Assembly: GCF_000711725.1 (NCBI RefSeq)
Contig: NZ_JONP01000018.1
Location: 37,497 to 101,496 of the forward strand
DNA length: 64,000 bases
Direction of reading: 5' to 3'
Source of the DNA: Roseomonas aerilata DSM 19363
GTDB taxonomy: Bacteria; Pseudomonadota; Alphaproteobacteria; Acetobacterales; Acetobacteraceae
Part shown: positions 44,506 through 55,776 of the stretch, piece by piece
Layout: each line of letters starts with the position of its first letter
Position numbering within the stretch: the stretch's first letter is position 1
Translations under genes and position numbers: made by a program
The notes under the pieces: generated by a model
Told to the model about the DNA's origin: nothing
The model's database searches: none
What the model saw: the letters and a program-made list of their open reading frames with translations, nothing else

Positions 44506-44621
44506 GGGTGTGGTTCCTCGGACAAGTGGCCGATGGGAAGGTGGTGGTGGGCGGAAGGGGTGCCAGCGGGCGCGGCCCGCCGGCTCCTCTCTTCGCGCGG
44601 ATCAGCGACGGCGGGGCGCCG

Positions 44622-46475
44622 TCACTGGCAGGCGAGGCATTCCTCGTAGTTCGTGCTCTCGGCCGGCGCCGCCGCGATCGGCAGCGGGGCCGCCACATCC
44701 TCTACAGCATAGCCCAGCTTCGGCTGCGCCGCGACCTTGTCGCTCACCACGTCAGCGCGCTGGATCGACAGGCTGCGGCAGTAGTAGAGCGTCTTCACGC
44801 CCTTCTTCCAGGCCTGGTAGTGGATCTGGTGAAGGTCACGCTTGTGGATGTTCGCGGGCAGGAAGACGTTCAGCGACTGCGCCTGGCAGATGTAAGGCGT
44901 CCGGTCGGCGGCGTGCTCGATCACCCAGCGCTGGTCCAGCTCGAAGGCGGTCTTAAAGACATCCTTCTCCTGCTGCGTCAGGAAGTCGAGGTTCTGCACC
45001 GAACCCTTGTTCGTGGTGATCGAGGTCCAGGTGTCCTCGTCGTCGCGCCCGTACTTCGCCAGCACCTTCCGGAGATAGGGGTTGCGAACGATGTACGAGC
45101 CCGACAGCGTCTTGTGGTTGTAGACATTGGCCGCGATCGGCTCGATGCCGGGGCTCGCGCCGCCGCAGATGATGCTGATGCTGGCGGTCGGCGCGATCGC
45201 CATCTTGTTCGAGAAACGCTCCATGATGCCATACTCGGCGGCATCGGGGCACGGGCCGCGCTCGGCGGCCAGTTCACGGCTCGCGGCATCGGCCTGGGCA
45301 CGGATGTGCTTGAACATCTTCATGTTCCACACCTTCGCGACCACGCTCTCGAAAGGCACGTTCTGCGCCTGGAGGAAGGAGTGGAAGCCCATCACGCCGA
45401 GCCCGACCGAGCGCTCGCGCATGGCGGAGTACTTCGCGCGCGCCATGGTATCGGGCGCGGTATCGATGAAGGACTGCAGCACGTTGTCGAGGAAGCGCAT
45501 CACATCGGGGATGAAGCGCGGCTCGTCCTTCCACTCGAACCAGGTCTCGCAGTTGAGCGAGGAGAGGCAGCAGACGGCGGTGCGCTGCTTGCCGTGGTGG
45601 TCGCGGCCCGTCGGCAGCGTGATCTCGGAGCAGAGGTTGGAGGTCTTCACCTCAAGCCCCGCGAGCTTGTGGTGCTCGGGACGCGCGCGGTTCACGTGGT
45701 CGGAGAAGATGAGATAGGGCTCGCCGGTCTCGATCCGCGCGGTGAGGATGCGGATCCAGAGGGCGCGGGCCGAGACCTTGCGGACGAGCGCGCCGTCCTT
45801 CGGGCTCGTGAAGGCCCATTCCTCGTCGGCCTCGACCGCGCGCATGAAGGCGTCGGAGACGAGGATGCCGTGGTGGAGGTTCAGCGCCTTGCGGTTGGGG
45901 TCGCCGCCGGTCGGGCGGCGGATCTCAACGAATTCTTCGACCTCGGGGTGAGAAATCGGCAGGTAGACGGCGGCCGAGCCGCGGCGGAGCGAGCCCTGGG
46001 AGATCGCGAGGGTCAGGCTGTCCATGACGCGGATGAAGGGCACGACGCCGCTCGTCTTGCCGTTCATCCCTACCTTCTCGCCGATCGAGCGGAGATTGCC
46101 CCAGTAGGAGCCGATGCCGCCGCCCTTGGAGGCGAGGGCAACGTTCTCGTTCCAGAGACCCACGATGGCGTCGAGGCTGTCATCGGCCTCGTTGAGGAAG
46201 CAGGAGATCGGCAGGCCACGCTTCGTGCCGCCGTTCGACAGCACGGGGGTCGCCGGCATGAACCAGAGCTTCGAGATGTAGTCGTAGATGCGCTGCGCAT
46301 GTGCGGCGTCGTCGCCGTAGGCGCTGGCCACCCGCGCGAAGAGGTCCTGGTAGGACTCGCCGGGCAGCAGGTAACGGTCGCTCAGCGTGGCCTTGCCGAA
46401 CGCAGTCAGCAGGTCGTCGCGAGAGCGGTCGACCTGAACCTGGCCGTGGCCTTCGAGCTGGATGGCGTCGAACAT
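44622..46475 (-). CDS. nrdA: Class I ribonucleotide reductase large subunit, no ATP-cone
   Basis: Ribonucleoside-diphosphate reductase alpha subunit of 617 residues. Active-site parts are SNLCSEI and NCETW cysteines/Glu, the Gly-rich KGGGIGSYWGNLRS substrate loop and the C-terminal redox pair in ECLACQ. It begins with MFDAIQLEGHGQVQVDRS and goes almost straight into the barrel, so the roughly 90-residue ATP-cone that senses dATP is missing (E. coli NrdA has about 761 residues). nrdB carries no cone either. Upstream are two putative NrdR boxes. Downstream, a hairpin (44607-44623) touches its stop. Confidence 0.93.
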   Translation of the reverse strand: MFDAIQLEGHGQVQVDRSRDDLLTAFGKATLSDRYLLPGESYQDLFARVASAYGDDAAHAQRIYDYISKLWFMPATPVLSNGGTKRGLPISCFLNEADDSLDAIVGLWNENVALASKGGGIGSYWGNLRSIGEKVGMNGKTSGVVPFIRVMDSLTLAISQGSLRRGSAAVYLPISHPEVEEFVEIRRPTGGDPNRKALNLHHGILVSDAFMRAVEADEEWAFTSPKDGALVRKVSARALWIRILTARIETGEPYLIFSDHVNRARPEHHKLAGLEVKTSNLCSEITLPTGRDHHGKQRTAVCCLSSLNCETWFEWKDEPRFIPDVMRFLDNVLQSFIDTAPDTMARAKYSAMRERSVGLGVMGFHSFLQAQNVPFESVVAKVWNMKMFKHIRAQADAASRELAAERGPCPDAAEYGIMERFSNKMAIAPTASISIICGGASPGIEPIAANVYNHKTLSGSYIVRNPYLRKVLAKYGRDDEDTWTSITTNKGSVQNLDFLTQQEKDVFKTAFELDQRWVIEHAADRTPYICQAQSLNVFLPANIHKRDLHQIHYQAWKKGVKTLYYCRSLSIQRADVVSDKVAAQPKLGYAVEDVAAPLPIAAAPAESTNYEECLACQ

Positions 46476-46532
46476 CGTTAAAGAAACCCCTGAATTCCCC
46501 CGCGACGGAGGATGCCTCCTGAAGGGCGGCCC

Positions 46533-46580
46533 GCACAAGATATCGGGCTTCGCGGATAAAACGAACCCTACATATGGGGG
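46533..46580 (-). promoter_or_regulatory. Pair of putative NrdR boxes upstream of nrdA
   Basis: Two 16-bp imperfect palindromes resembling the NrdR box: 46533-46548 (GCACAAGATATCGGGC) and 46565-46580 (ACCCTACATATGGGGG). Their centres are 32 bases apart, the helical spacing known for tandem NrdR boxes. They lie 58-105 bases upstream of the nrdA start, in the A/T-richest part of the 297-base region between the binding-protein gene and nrdA. NrdR represses class I RNR genes when dATP is high; the match is by eye. Confidence 0.55.
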
Positions 46581-46738
46581 TTTCCCGTTGCGCGCGGAAC
46601 ACGGTTGCGGCGCACCGGGTGGACGACTCGCGCGATTTCAGCGAGTCGCCGGACGACCTTCATTGTTCTGCTCGACGGAAACATTCTTGTGAAAGCAGGG
46701 CGTCCCCGTGTTCCCCGCAATCCACAGGGCGAGGCGAG

Positions 46739-46765
46739 AAGGAAGGGGCCGTTCGCCCCCTCCTT
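46739..46765 (-). terminator. Hairpin after the amino-acid binding protein gene
   Basis: An 11-bp stem (46739-46749 with 46755-46765, including one G-U pair) and a short loop, eight bases beyond the stop of the binding-protein gene. The strand that would follow is TTCCTT-rich inside the stem but lacks a clear U-run after it, so it is a possible rather than proven terminator. Confidence 0.4.
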
Positions 46766-46772
46766 TCATGCT

Positions 46773-47798
46773 TCAGCGCATCGGCGGTGCGTAGTGTAGG
46801 CCGCCCTGCGACCAGAGATTGTTGATGCCGCGCTGGATGCCGAGCGGGGTGATGTTGCGCTCCCAGACCTCGGCGTAATTGCCAACCTGGCGGACCACCT
46901 GCACTGCGAAGTCGTTGTTCAGGCCGAGTTGCCGGCCCAGGTCGCCGCTCCGCCCCATGAAACGCTGCACGTCGGGGTTCGCGCTTTCGTTGAAGGTCGC
47001 CAGGTTGGTGCTGTTGATACCCATCTCCTCCGCGGTCAGCATCGCGAAGTGGCTCCAGCGGACCACGTCGAAGAACCTCCAGTCACCCTTGCGCACGGCG
47101 GGGCCGAGCGGCTCCTTCGAGATGATCTCGGGCAGGAGGAGGTAGGCCGCCGCGTTCGGCCCCTGGCTCGCGCGGAAGGAGGCGAGGGAGGAGGCGTCGG
47201 TCGTGTAAGCGTCGCAGCGGCCTGCTATGAAGGCGGCGCGCAGCTCCTCGACGTTATCGATGAGGACGGGCGTGAAGCGGATGTTGTTCGCTCGGAAGTA
47301 GTCCGACATGTTCAGCTCGGTGGTGGTACCGGGAAGCACGCAGATGGTCGCGCCGTCCAGCGCGCGTGCGGTGGTCACGCCGGAGGCGCGCTTCACCATG
47401 AATCCCTGCCCGTCGTAGAAGTTCACCCCGGTGAACGCGATGCCGAGAGAGGCCTCGCGGCTGAGCGACCAAGTGGTGGAACGAACGAGGAGATCGATCT
47501 CACCCGATTGCAGCATGGTGAAGCGTTGCTGCGTGCTGGCGGGTATGAAACGCACCTTGGTCGCGTCGCCCAAGATGGCGGCCGCTACGGCCCTGCAGGA
47601 GTCAACATCAATCCCCCGCCACTCTCCGCGGCTGTCCGGCATGGAGAAGCCGGCGGTAGCGGGGGAAACGCCGCAGACGAGCGTGCCGCGGGCGCGGATG
47701 GCGCCGAGGGTGTCCGCGGCCGGCTGCTGGGCCAGGGCTGGCTGGACGGCCGCGGCAGCCACCGCGAGCAGGGTGGCGGCCAAGGTGGCGAGGCGCAT
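46773..47798 (-). CDS. Amino acid ABC transporter substrate-binding protein (AapJ-like)
   Basis: Periplasmic binding protein of 341 residues of family 3, of the AapJ/BztA general L-amino-acid type: ARGTLVCGVSPATAGFSMPDSRGEW at the mature start, VDSCRAVAAAILGDATKVRF and QSGEIDLLVRSTTWSLSRE. A Sec signal peptide (MRLATLAATLLAVAAAAVQP) ends near ALAQQP. Permease and ATPase genes are not adjacent, so it is an orphan or uses a distant system. It lies 167 bases after guaA on the same strand. Confidence 0.88.
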   Translation of the reverse strand: MRLATLAATLLAVAAAAVQPALAQQPAADTLGAIRARGTLVCGVSPATAGFSMPDSRGEWRGIDVDSCRAVAAAILGDATKVRFIPASTQQRFTMLQSGEIDLLVRSTTWSLSREASLGIAFTGVNFYDGQGFMVKRASGVTTARALDGATICVLPGTTTELNMSDYFRANNIRFTPVLIDNVEELRAAFIAGRCDAYTTDASSLASFRASQGPNAAAYLLLPEIISKEPLGPAVRKGDWRFFDVVRWSHFAMLTAEEMGINSTNLATFNESANPDVQRFMGRSGDLGRQLGLNNDFAVQVVRQVGNYAEVWERNITPLGIQRGINNLWSQGGLHYAPPMR

Positions 47799-47965
47799 CG
47801 TTGGGGCTCTCCCGAAGGTCCGCCCGGGCTTGCTTGCCGGGTGCGGGCTTAGGGCCGAAGTTTCAGCCGCGCAGCGCGGGCCTCGCAAGGGCTGGGTACG
47901 GGTTCTTGCAGCCTCACACCGCACTTCTGCCCGCCGCCTGGGCAGGGTGGCACGGCGCCGAGCGC

Positions 47966-49570
47966 CTACTCCCACTCGATCGTGCCGGGGGGCTTGCTCG
48001 TCACGTCGTAGGTCACGCGGTTGATGCCACGCACCTCGTTGACGATGCGGTTCGCGACGCGGCCGAGGAAGGCGATGTCGAAGGGGTAGACATCGGCGGT
48101 CATGCCGTCCAGGCCGGTCACGGCGCGGAGCGCGCAGGCCTGCTCGTAGGTGCGGCCGTCGCCCATGACGCCGACGGTGCGGACGGGCAGCAGCACGGCG
48201 AAGGCCTGCCAGATGGCGTCGTAGAGACCGGCGGCGCGGATCTCCTCGAGGAAGATGGCGTCGGCCTTCTGCAGCAGCGCCACCCGCTCGCGCGTCACCT
48301 CGCTGGGGATGCGGATGGCCAGGCCCGGCCCCGGGAAGGGGTGGCGGCCGACGATCGACTCCGGCACGCCCAGCTCGCGGCCGAGCGCGCGCACCTCGTC
48401 CTTGAACAGCTCGCGCAGCGGCTCAACCAGCTTCATCCGCATGCCCTCGGGCAGGCCGCCGACGTTGTGGTGGGACTTAATGGTGACGGAGGGGCCGCCG
48501 GTGGCCGACACGCTCTCGATCACGTCGGGATAGAGCGTTCCCTGAGCGAGGAAGTCCGCCCCGCCGATCTTCGCCTGCTCCTCCTCGAAAACCTCGATGA
48601 ACAGCCGCCCGATGGTCTTGCGCTTCACCTCCGGATCCGTGACCCCGGCGAGCGCACCGAGGAACAGGTCGCTCGCGTCGCGGTGGACGAGCTTGATGTT
48701 GAAGCGATCGCGGAAGGTGGAGACGACCTGCTCGGCCTCGCCACCGCGCAGCAGGCCGTGGTCCACGAAGATGCAGGTGAGCTGGTCACCGATCGCCTCG
48801 TGCAGAAGCACGGCCGCGACGGAGGAATCGACGCCGCCGGAGAGGCCGCAAACCACCCTGCCCGTCCCGACCTTGGCGCGGATCCGCTCGATCTCCTCCG
48901 CCCGGAAGGCGCCCATGGTCCAATCGCCGGCGGCACCGCAGACGAGGCGGGAAAAGTTGCGCAGAAGCTGGGCGCCGTGCGGGGTGTGGACCACCTCCGG
49001 GTGGAACATCGTGCCGTAGAAGCGGCGGGCGTCGTCCGCGATCACGGCGAAGGGCGCGCCCTCGCTACTCGCGACCACGCGGAAGCCGGGGGGCAGCTCG
49101 GTGATGCGGTCACCGTGGCTCATCCAGACCTGCTCGCGCGCGCCAGGGGCCCAAATGCCCTGGGTGATCGCGCACTCGCCGGTCACGTCCACGAAGGCGC
49201 GGCCGAATTCCCGATGGTCGCTCGTCTCGACCTTGCCGCCGAGCTGGGCGGCGAGGGTCTGCTGGCCGTAGCAGATGCCCATGATCGGCAGGCCCATCTC
49301 AAAGACGGACGGGCTCGGGCGGGGGCTCTCGCCATGGGTGACGCTGGCCGGACCGCCCGAGAGGATGATGCCCTGGGGATCGAAGGCGCGGATCCGCGCC
49401 TCGTCCGCCGTGTAGGGCCAGACCTCGCAGTACACCCCGTCCTCGCGCAGGCGGCGCGCGATGAGCTGCGTCACCTGGCTGCCGAAGTCGAGGATGAGCA
49501 GGCGCTGGTGGCGCTCGCTGCCGGGGAGGATCGCGGAGGGCTCGGAGATCGTGTCGGGCATGGCGGCCAT
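47966..49570 (-). CDS. guaA: GMP synthase (glutamine-hydrolysing)
   Basis: Full-length GMP synthase of 534 residues that turns XMP into GMP. The class I glutamine amidotransferase domain has the nucleophile C100 (GICYGQQ) and the His-Glu pair in FHPEV; the ATP-pyrophosphatase domain has the PP-loop [11 protein letters not shown] near residue 237, and the C-terminal dimer domain ends KPPGTIEWE, the family ending. Start is uncertain among 49576 (GTG), 49570 and 49561. Together with guaB (51684-53180) it completes IMP-to-GMP synthesis on this strand. Confidence 0.95.
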   Translation of the reverse strand: MAAMPDTISEPSAILPGSERHQRLLILDFGSQVTQLIARRLREDGVYCEVWPYTADEARIRAFDPQGIILSGGPASVTHGESPRPSPSVFEMGLPIMGICYGQQTLAAQLGGKVETSDHREFGRAFVDVTGECAITQGIWAPGAREQVWMSHGDRITELPPGFRVVASSEGAPFAVIADDARRFYGTMFHPEVVHTPHGAQLLRNFSRLVCGAAGDWTMGAFRAEEIERIRAKVGTGRVVCGLSGGVDSSVAAVLLHEAIGDQLTCIFVDHGLLRGGEAEQVVSTFRDRFNIKLVHRDASDLFLGALAGVTDPEVKRKTIGRLFIEVFEEEQAKIGGADFLAQGTLYPDVIESVSATGGPSVTIKSHHNVGGLPEGMRMKLVEPLRELFKDEVRALGRELGVPESIVGRHPFPGPGLAIRIPSEVTRERVALLQKADAIFLEEIRAAGLYDAIWQAFAVLLPVRTVGVMGDGRTYEQACALRAVTGLDGMTADVYPFDIAFLGRVANRIVNEVRGINRVTYDVTSKPPGTIEWE

Positions 49571-49604
49571 CACCACAGAATGGCGGCGGCTTCAAGCCTC
49601 TCGA

Positions 49605-50189
49605 TCAGCCGCCCCCCTGCCCTCCTTTCGGAAAGGACCCGCCGCGGTCGGCCGCGGTGGCCTCCATAAGTAGGGTGATGGGGTCCCAGAGGACCGCCGT
49701 CTGCTCCACCTGACGGCCGCCGACAGCGATGCGTTCCTGCCCCACCGGGCGGCCACCAAGTCGGCGGTAGAACCAGCCCGCGCCGTTTGCCGAGAGCACC
49801 CAGAGCATGGCCGAGTTGCAGCCAATGACCGAGAGGTGGGCGGCCGCGGCCCGCATCAGGCGGCGGCCGATTCCCTGGTCCTGCCAGTCCGGGAGGATGT
49901 AGAGGGTATCGATCTCGCCATCCGCGATGCCCACCCGTCGGGCGCGACCGGCGGAGGCAAATCCGACGGCAGTTCCGTCCGGCGTGCAGGCGACGAAGAT
50001 CGCATCCCCGCCGCCGCGACGGAGCATCGAACGGAGGTAACCGGCACCAATCCGCCGCTGGTCGAGCCCGGCGAGATAGGCGTCGGGCAGGATGCCAGGG
50101 TAGCTGTCCTGCCAGCTGATCCGATGGATGGCGCCGATCGAGGCGGCATCGTCCGGACGGGCGCGTCTGATCTGGATCATCCTGCCCAT
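49605..50189 (-). CDS. GNAT-family N-acetyltransferase
   Basis: Acetyltransferase of 194 residues (or 191 from the ATG at 50180). Motif A is LYILPDWQDQGIGRRLMRAA near residue 97 and motif B is in NGAGWFYRRLGGRPVG near residue 140. The residues after 170 are low-complexity. Between rsmB and guaA on the same strand. Substrate unknown. Confidence 0.82.
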   Translation of the reverse strand: MGRMIQIRRARPDDAASIGAIHRISWQDSYPGILPDAYLAGLDQRRIGAGYLRSMLRRGGGDAIFVACTPDGTAVGFASAGRARRVGIADGEIDTLYILPDWQDQGIGRRLMRAAAAHLSVIGCNSAMLWVLSANGAGWFYRRLGGRPVGQERIAVGGRQVEQTAVLWDPITLLMEATAADRGGSFPKGGQGGG

Positions 50190-50213
50190 CGCGCCATGCC
50201 GGAAGCCGCGCGC

Positions 50214-51581
50214 CTAGGGGCGGCGCTGCAGCACGGCGGCGAAGAAGCCGTCCGTGCCGTGACTGTGCGGGGCAAGGGCCATGAAGGGACCATCGCCGGG
50301 TGGGGCGCCGGGCGGGGTGCCGGGCGGGGTGCCGGGCGGGGTGCCGGGCGGGGTGCCAGTCACGCCGGAAGCCGCGCCGGCCTGGGCCCAAGCATCAGCC
50401 AGGCTGATCGCCTCGAAATCGGCGTGCCGGTCCAGAAAGCCCCTCACCTGCTCGTCGTCCTCCCCGGGAAGCACCGAGCAGGTAGCGTAGATCAGCTTCC
50501 CGCCGGGGCGCACCAAGGAGGCGGCCCTATCGAGGATAGCGCGCTGCTTCGTGATGAGCTCCGCCATGTCGGACTCGGTCGTCCGGAGGCGCGCGTCAGG
50601 GTTGCGGCGCCAGGTGCCGGTGCCGGTGCAGGGGGCATCGACCAGGACGCGGTCGAAGGTGCCAGCGCGGCGCTTCACCCAGCGGTCGCCGGACTCGAGC
50701 AGGTGCGTCTCGGCATTGTCCACCCCAGCGCGGCGGAGGCGCTTGGTGGCGCCCGCGAGGCGGGGAACCGAGACGTCGAGCGCCGCGATCCGGCCGCGGT
50801 TGCCCATGGTGGCGGCCATAGCGAGGGTCTTGCCCGCGGCCCCCGCGCAGTAGTCGGCTACCTTCATGCCCGGGCGCGCGTCGGCGAGGAGGGCGATGAG
50901 CTGGCTGCCCTCGTCCTGGATCTCGATCATCCCCTCCGCGAAGGCCCGCGTCGCCAGCACGGGCCGGCGGTCGGCGACACGAAGGCCCCAGGGGGAGAAG
51001 GGCGTGGGGGTGGTGGGGATCCCCTCCGCCGCCAGAGCGGCGGCCGCCGCGTCACGCGTGGTGCGGAGGAGATTCACCCTGAGGTCGAGCGGAGCGGTGC
51101 CCTCCAGCCCCGCGGCGGCTTCCGGCAGGGCTTCGCCGAAACGGGCGCGCAGGCCGGGCAACGCCCATTCCGGCACATTGAGCCGGGTGGCCTCGTCCAT
51201 TCGCGGGTGCAGGAAGGCACGGCCCTCCAGCTTTGCGAGGAAGCGCCGCTCGTCGGGACTGAGCGGCCGCTCGGCGTACTGGCCACCGTTGAAGGCGGCT
51301 TCCACCCCCGCGAGGCTGCCGCCTTCAGCGAGGATCATATGGGCGGCCATCAGCAGGCGCCCGGTGGGGGCGGCACCGACATGGTCGAGATGCCAGTCCA
51401 GGCGAGCACGCTCCCGCACGACAGACCAGGCGCGGTCGGCGACGGCACGGCGGTCGCCGCCGCCGATGAACCGGCGAGCACGGAAGAAATCGTTGGCGAC
51501 CGCGTCTGCCGGGCGGCGGGGGGCGGATTCCAGTGCGTCCAGCAGAGCAATGGCGGCGGAGATGCGCGCGAGCGGGGTCAA
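50214..51581 (-). CDS. rsmB: 16S rRNA m5C967 methyltransferase (RsmB family)
   Basis: RNA cytosine-C5 methyltransferase of 455 residues of the RsmB/Sun family. The N-terminal NusB-like RNA-binding domain (about 1-130) precedes the Rossmann domain with ADYCAGAAGKTLAMA near residue 250, the catalytic cysteine region VDAPCTGTGTWRRNPD near residue 315 and the second Cys in YATCSVLPGEDD near residue 366. Near the C-terminus, residues about 410-428 are a perfect run of TPPG units encoded by a 12-bp tandem repeat, absent from the family, so the linker length may vary among strains. Confidence 0.9.
   Translation of the reverse strand: MTPLARISAAIALLDALESAPRRPADAVANDFFRARRFIGGGDRRAVADRAWSVVRERARLDWHLDHVGAAPTGRLLMAAHMILAEGGSLAGVEAAFNGGQYAERPLSPDERRFLAKLEGRAFLHPRMDEATRLNVPEWALPGLRARFGEALPEAAAGLEGTAPLDLRVNLLRTTRDAAAAALAAEGIPTTPTPFSPWGLRVADRRPVLATRAFAEGMIEIQDEGSQLIALLADARPGMKVADYCAGAAGKTLAMAATMGNRGRIAALDVSVPRLAGATKRLRRAGVDNAETHLLESGDRWVKRRAGTFDRVLVDAPCTGTGTWRRNPDARLRTTESDMAELITKQRAILDRAASLVRPGGKLIYATCSVLPGEDDEQVRGFLDRHADFEAISLADAWAQAGAASGVTGTPPGTPPGTPPGTPPGAPPGDGPFMALAPHSHGTDGFFAAVLQRRP
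50307..50354. repeat. 12-bp tandem repeat, four exact copies, inside rsmB
   Basis: GCCGGGCGGGGT is repeated four times without a change at 50307-50318, 50319-50330, 50331-50342 and 50343-50354, preceded by one degenerate copy (50295-50306). As the unit is a multiple of three it adds or removes four residues (TPPG on the coding strand) without a frameshift. This is a candidate VNTR marker. Confidence 0.9.
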
Positions 51582-51683
51582 GGGAAGCGGTGATCCGGAA
51601 GGGGGCGGCGTTAAGGAAAGATGGTGGCGGTCACGCCCCCGGTCAGGGCCCCCTCCCCCGCGGCGGGGTCGGGGGCCGGGGCT

Positions 51684-54013
<2,330 letters not shown>

Positions 54014-54044
54014 GGGTGGTTCCTCGGGGTTCGTTGGCCGGCGG

Positions 54045-55115
54045 TCAGCCGCTGCGTCGGTTCTTACGTCGTGCGCGCATGGCGCGGAGGAGAAGGCCCT
54101 CCCGCAGGCCGCGATCGCAGACGGTGATGCTGGCCGCCGGCCATACCTGGCGGATGGCGGCGTAGATGGCGCAGCCGGGCAGGACGAAATCGACCCTCTC
54201 CGGCCCGATGCAGGGATGGGCGGCGAGGCCGTCGCGCCCCATGGCGCGCAGCGCCTCCAGCGCCCTGTCGGCGCAGCCCATCTCCAGTTCGTGCCCGTCC
54301 ACGGCCGCGCGGTTGTAGCGGGGCAGGTCGAGGGCGATGCCGGCGAGGGTGGTGACGGTGCCCGAGGTTCCCATCAGGCGCACGCCGCCGGCGCGCATCT
54401 CCTGGCGGATGCGGTGGACGCCGTCGAAAGCCTCGAACTTCGCCGCGACTTCCTGCACCACCCGGTCGAACCCATCGGCGGAGAAGCACGCGGCGCCGTC
54501 GCGCTCGACCAGCGTCACGACGCCGAGCGGGACCGAGATGGTGCCGATGAGGCAAGGCAGGTCCGGGCCGTCGGTACGGACCCAGGCAACCTCGGTGGAG
54601 CCGCCCCCGATGTCAAAGAGGAGGGCGCGGCGGTCCCTCTCCCGCAGGAGAGGGGTGCAGGACTCCATGGCCAACTCCGCCTCCTCCCGCGCGGGGATGA
54701 CGCGGATGGGGGCGCCGAGGGCGCGCTCGGCGCGGCGGATGAAGTTGAGGCCGTTGGTGGCGCGGCGGCAGGCCTCGGTCGCGACCGCGTTGACGACCTG
54801 GATCGGGCGTCGGGCGATTTTCTGGCCGCAGGCTTCCAGCGCCGCCTCCGCCCGGTTCATGGCGGCGTCGGAGAGGGCACCCGTGGAGCTCAACCCCTCG
54901 CCGAGGCGGATAATGCGGCTGAAGCTGTCGAGCACCCGGAAGCCGCTCGGGCCGGAGGGGCTGGCAACGAGGAGGCGGCAATTGTTAGTGCCGAGATCCA
55001 GGGCAGCAAAGAGCGGCGCGCCCGGCGGGGCGTGGGGTCCGGCGCGGTGGGAGGATGCCGGGGGAACCTCCCTCCGCCAGCCGCCCGGGAGATGAGTGGC
55101 ATTCCGGGTCTGCAT
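54045..55115 (-). CDS. ppx: Ppx/GppA-family exopolyphosphatase
   Basis: Sugar-kinase/hsp70-fold phosphatase of 356 residues of the Ppx/GppA family, cleaving terminal phosphate from polyphosphate or pppGpp. Phosphate motifs are ALDLGTNNCRLLV near residue 38 and LLFDIGGGSTEVAW near residue 168 (conserved Asp/Glu), and MGTSGTVTTLAGIAL later. The protein is shorter than E. coli Ppx (513) because it lacks the C-terminal domains, as is usual for alphaproteobacteria. Start at 55115; another ATG at 55181 is upstream. The N-terminal 35 residues are low-complexity. Confidence 0.9.
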   Translation of the reverse strand: MQTRNATHLPGGWRREVPPASSHRAGPHAPPGAPLFAALDLGTNNCRLLVASPSGPSGFRVLDSFSRIIRLGEGLSSTGALSDAAMNRAEAALEACGQKIARRPIQVVNAVATEACRRATNGLNFIRRAERALGAPIRVIPAREEAELAMESCTPLLRERDRRALLFDIGGGSTEVAWVRTDGPDLPCLIGTISVPLGVVTLVERDGAACFSADGFDRVVQEVAAKFEAFDGVHRIRQEMRAGGVRLMGTSGTVTTLAGIALDLPRYNRAAVDGHELEMGCADRALEALRAMGRDGLAAHPCIGPERVDFVLPGCAIYAAIRQVWPAASITVCDRGLREGLLLRAMRARRKNRRSG

Positions 55116-55346
55116 GATACTGGATTCACAATCTTCTACGGTTAGATAGGGGTGGGCAAGGGCGGATTCCACGGCCTGCAAGGAAGGGTGACGGCTGGCC
55201 CTTGCTTCCCAAGGCGTCGGGCGCTTTAGCCGAGCCTCAAGCGGCTTGGCCGATCAGGTGGGCAAAAGGCAGCACCGGCCTGTTTGCCCACGACAGCGCC
55301 CCTTCCGGTGGCCCCGGGCAGAGCACGCCAGGCGGCGGGCTTCGCC

Positions 55347-55620
55347 ATGCTGGGCTCGGCGGAGTGGAGCGTGCCGGTCACGCCTGGGGCCGACCTCCGG
55401 GAGGCCGTTGCGCAGCTCGTCGGCGAAGCGATTGGGATGCGGCGCGCGGTTCGACGAGCGGCCGGTCTACGATCGTGGCACGCGCAGCCGGGCGCTGGAG
55501 GTCACCCTGGACGGCCCTGGCGCGGGCGCGTGCCTCCCGTCCGGGTCCGCTGGGAGGCCGAGCCGGAAGAACGCGCGGATGGGGTTGCGGGGCGCATCGA
55601 GCGGCGGTATAGGGCGCGGC
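55347..55620 (+). pseudogene. Possible frameshifted gene remnant between ppx and tRNA-Gln
   Basis: Strong codon bias moves between two reading frames: 55347-55440 reads MLGSAEWSVPVTPGADLREA and onwards in one frame, about 55440-55540 reads RFDERPVYDRGTRSRALEVTL in another, and the last 90 bases return to the first frame. This pattern suggests a gene broken by two frameshifts. I do not recognise the protein. Alternatively the window carries an assembly error here. The 514 bases between ppx and the tRNA hold no intact gene that I can see. Confidence 0.25.
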
Positions 55621-55629
55621 GCCTGCCGT

Positions 55630-55703
55630 TGGGGAATAGTTTAACGGTAGAACTCCCGACTCTGACTCGGGCAGTCTTGGTTCGAATCCAGGTTCCCCAG
55701 CCA
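55630..55703 (+). tRNA. tRNA-Gln(CTG)
   Basis: Complete cloverleaf of 74 bases with CCA encoded. The acceptor TGGGGAA pairs with TTCCCCA, the anticodon arm is CCCGA-CTCTGAC-TCGGG with anticodon CTG (reads CAG), and the T arm is CTTGG-TTCGAAT-CCAGG. It remains intact although an integrase gene lies 73 bases downstream, so its 3' part is the probable attachment site of an integrative element. Confidence 0.93.
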
Positions 55704-55776
55704 CTTGGCCGTAAAGATTTGATTTAACAGCGAGAGTTGGTGATCGCGCCCACCCCAGGCGGCGAGACCCTCAACT

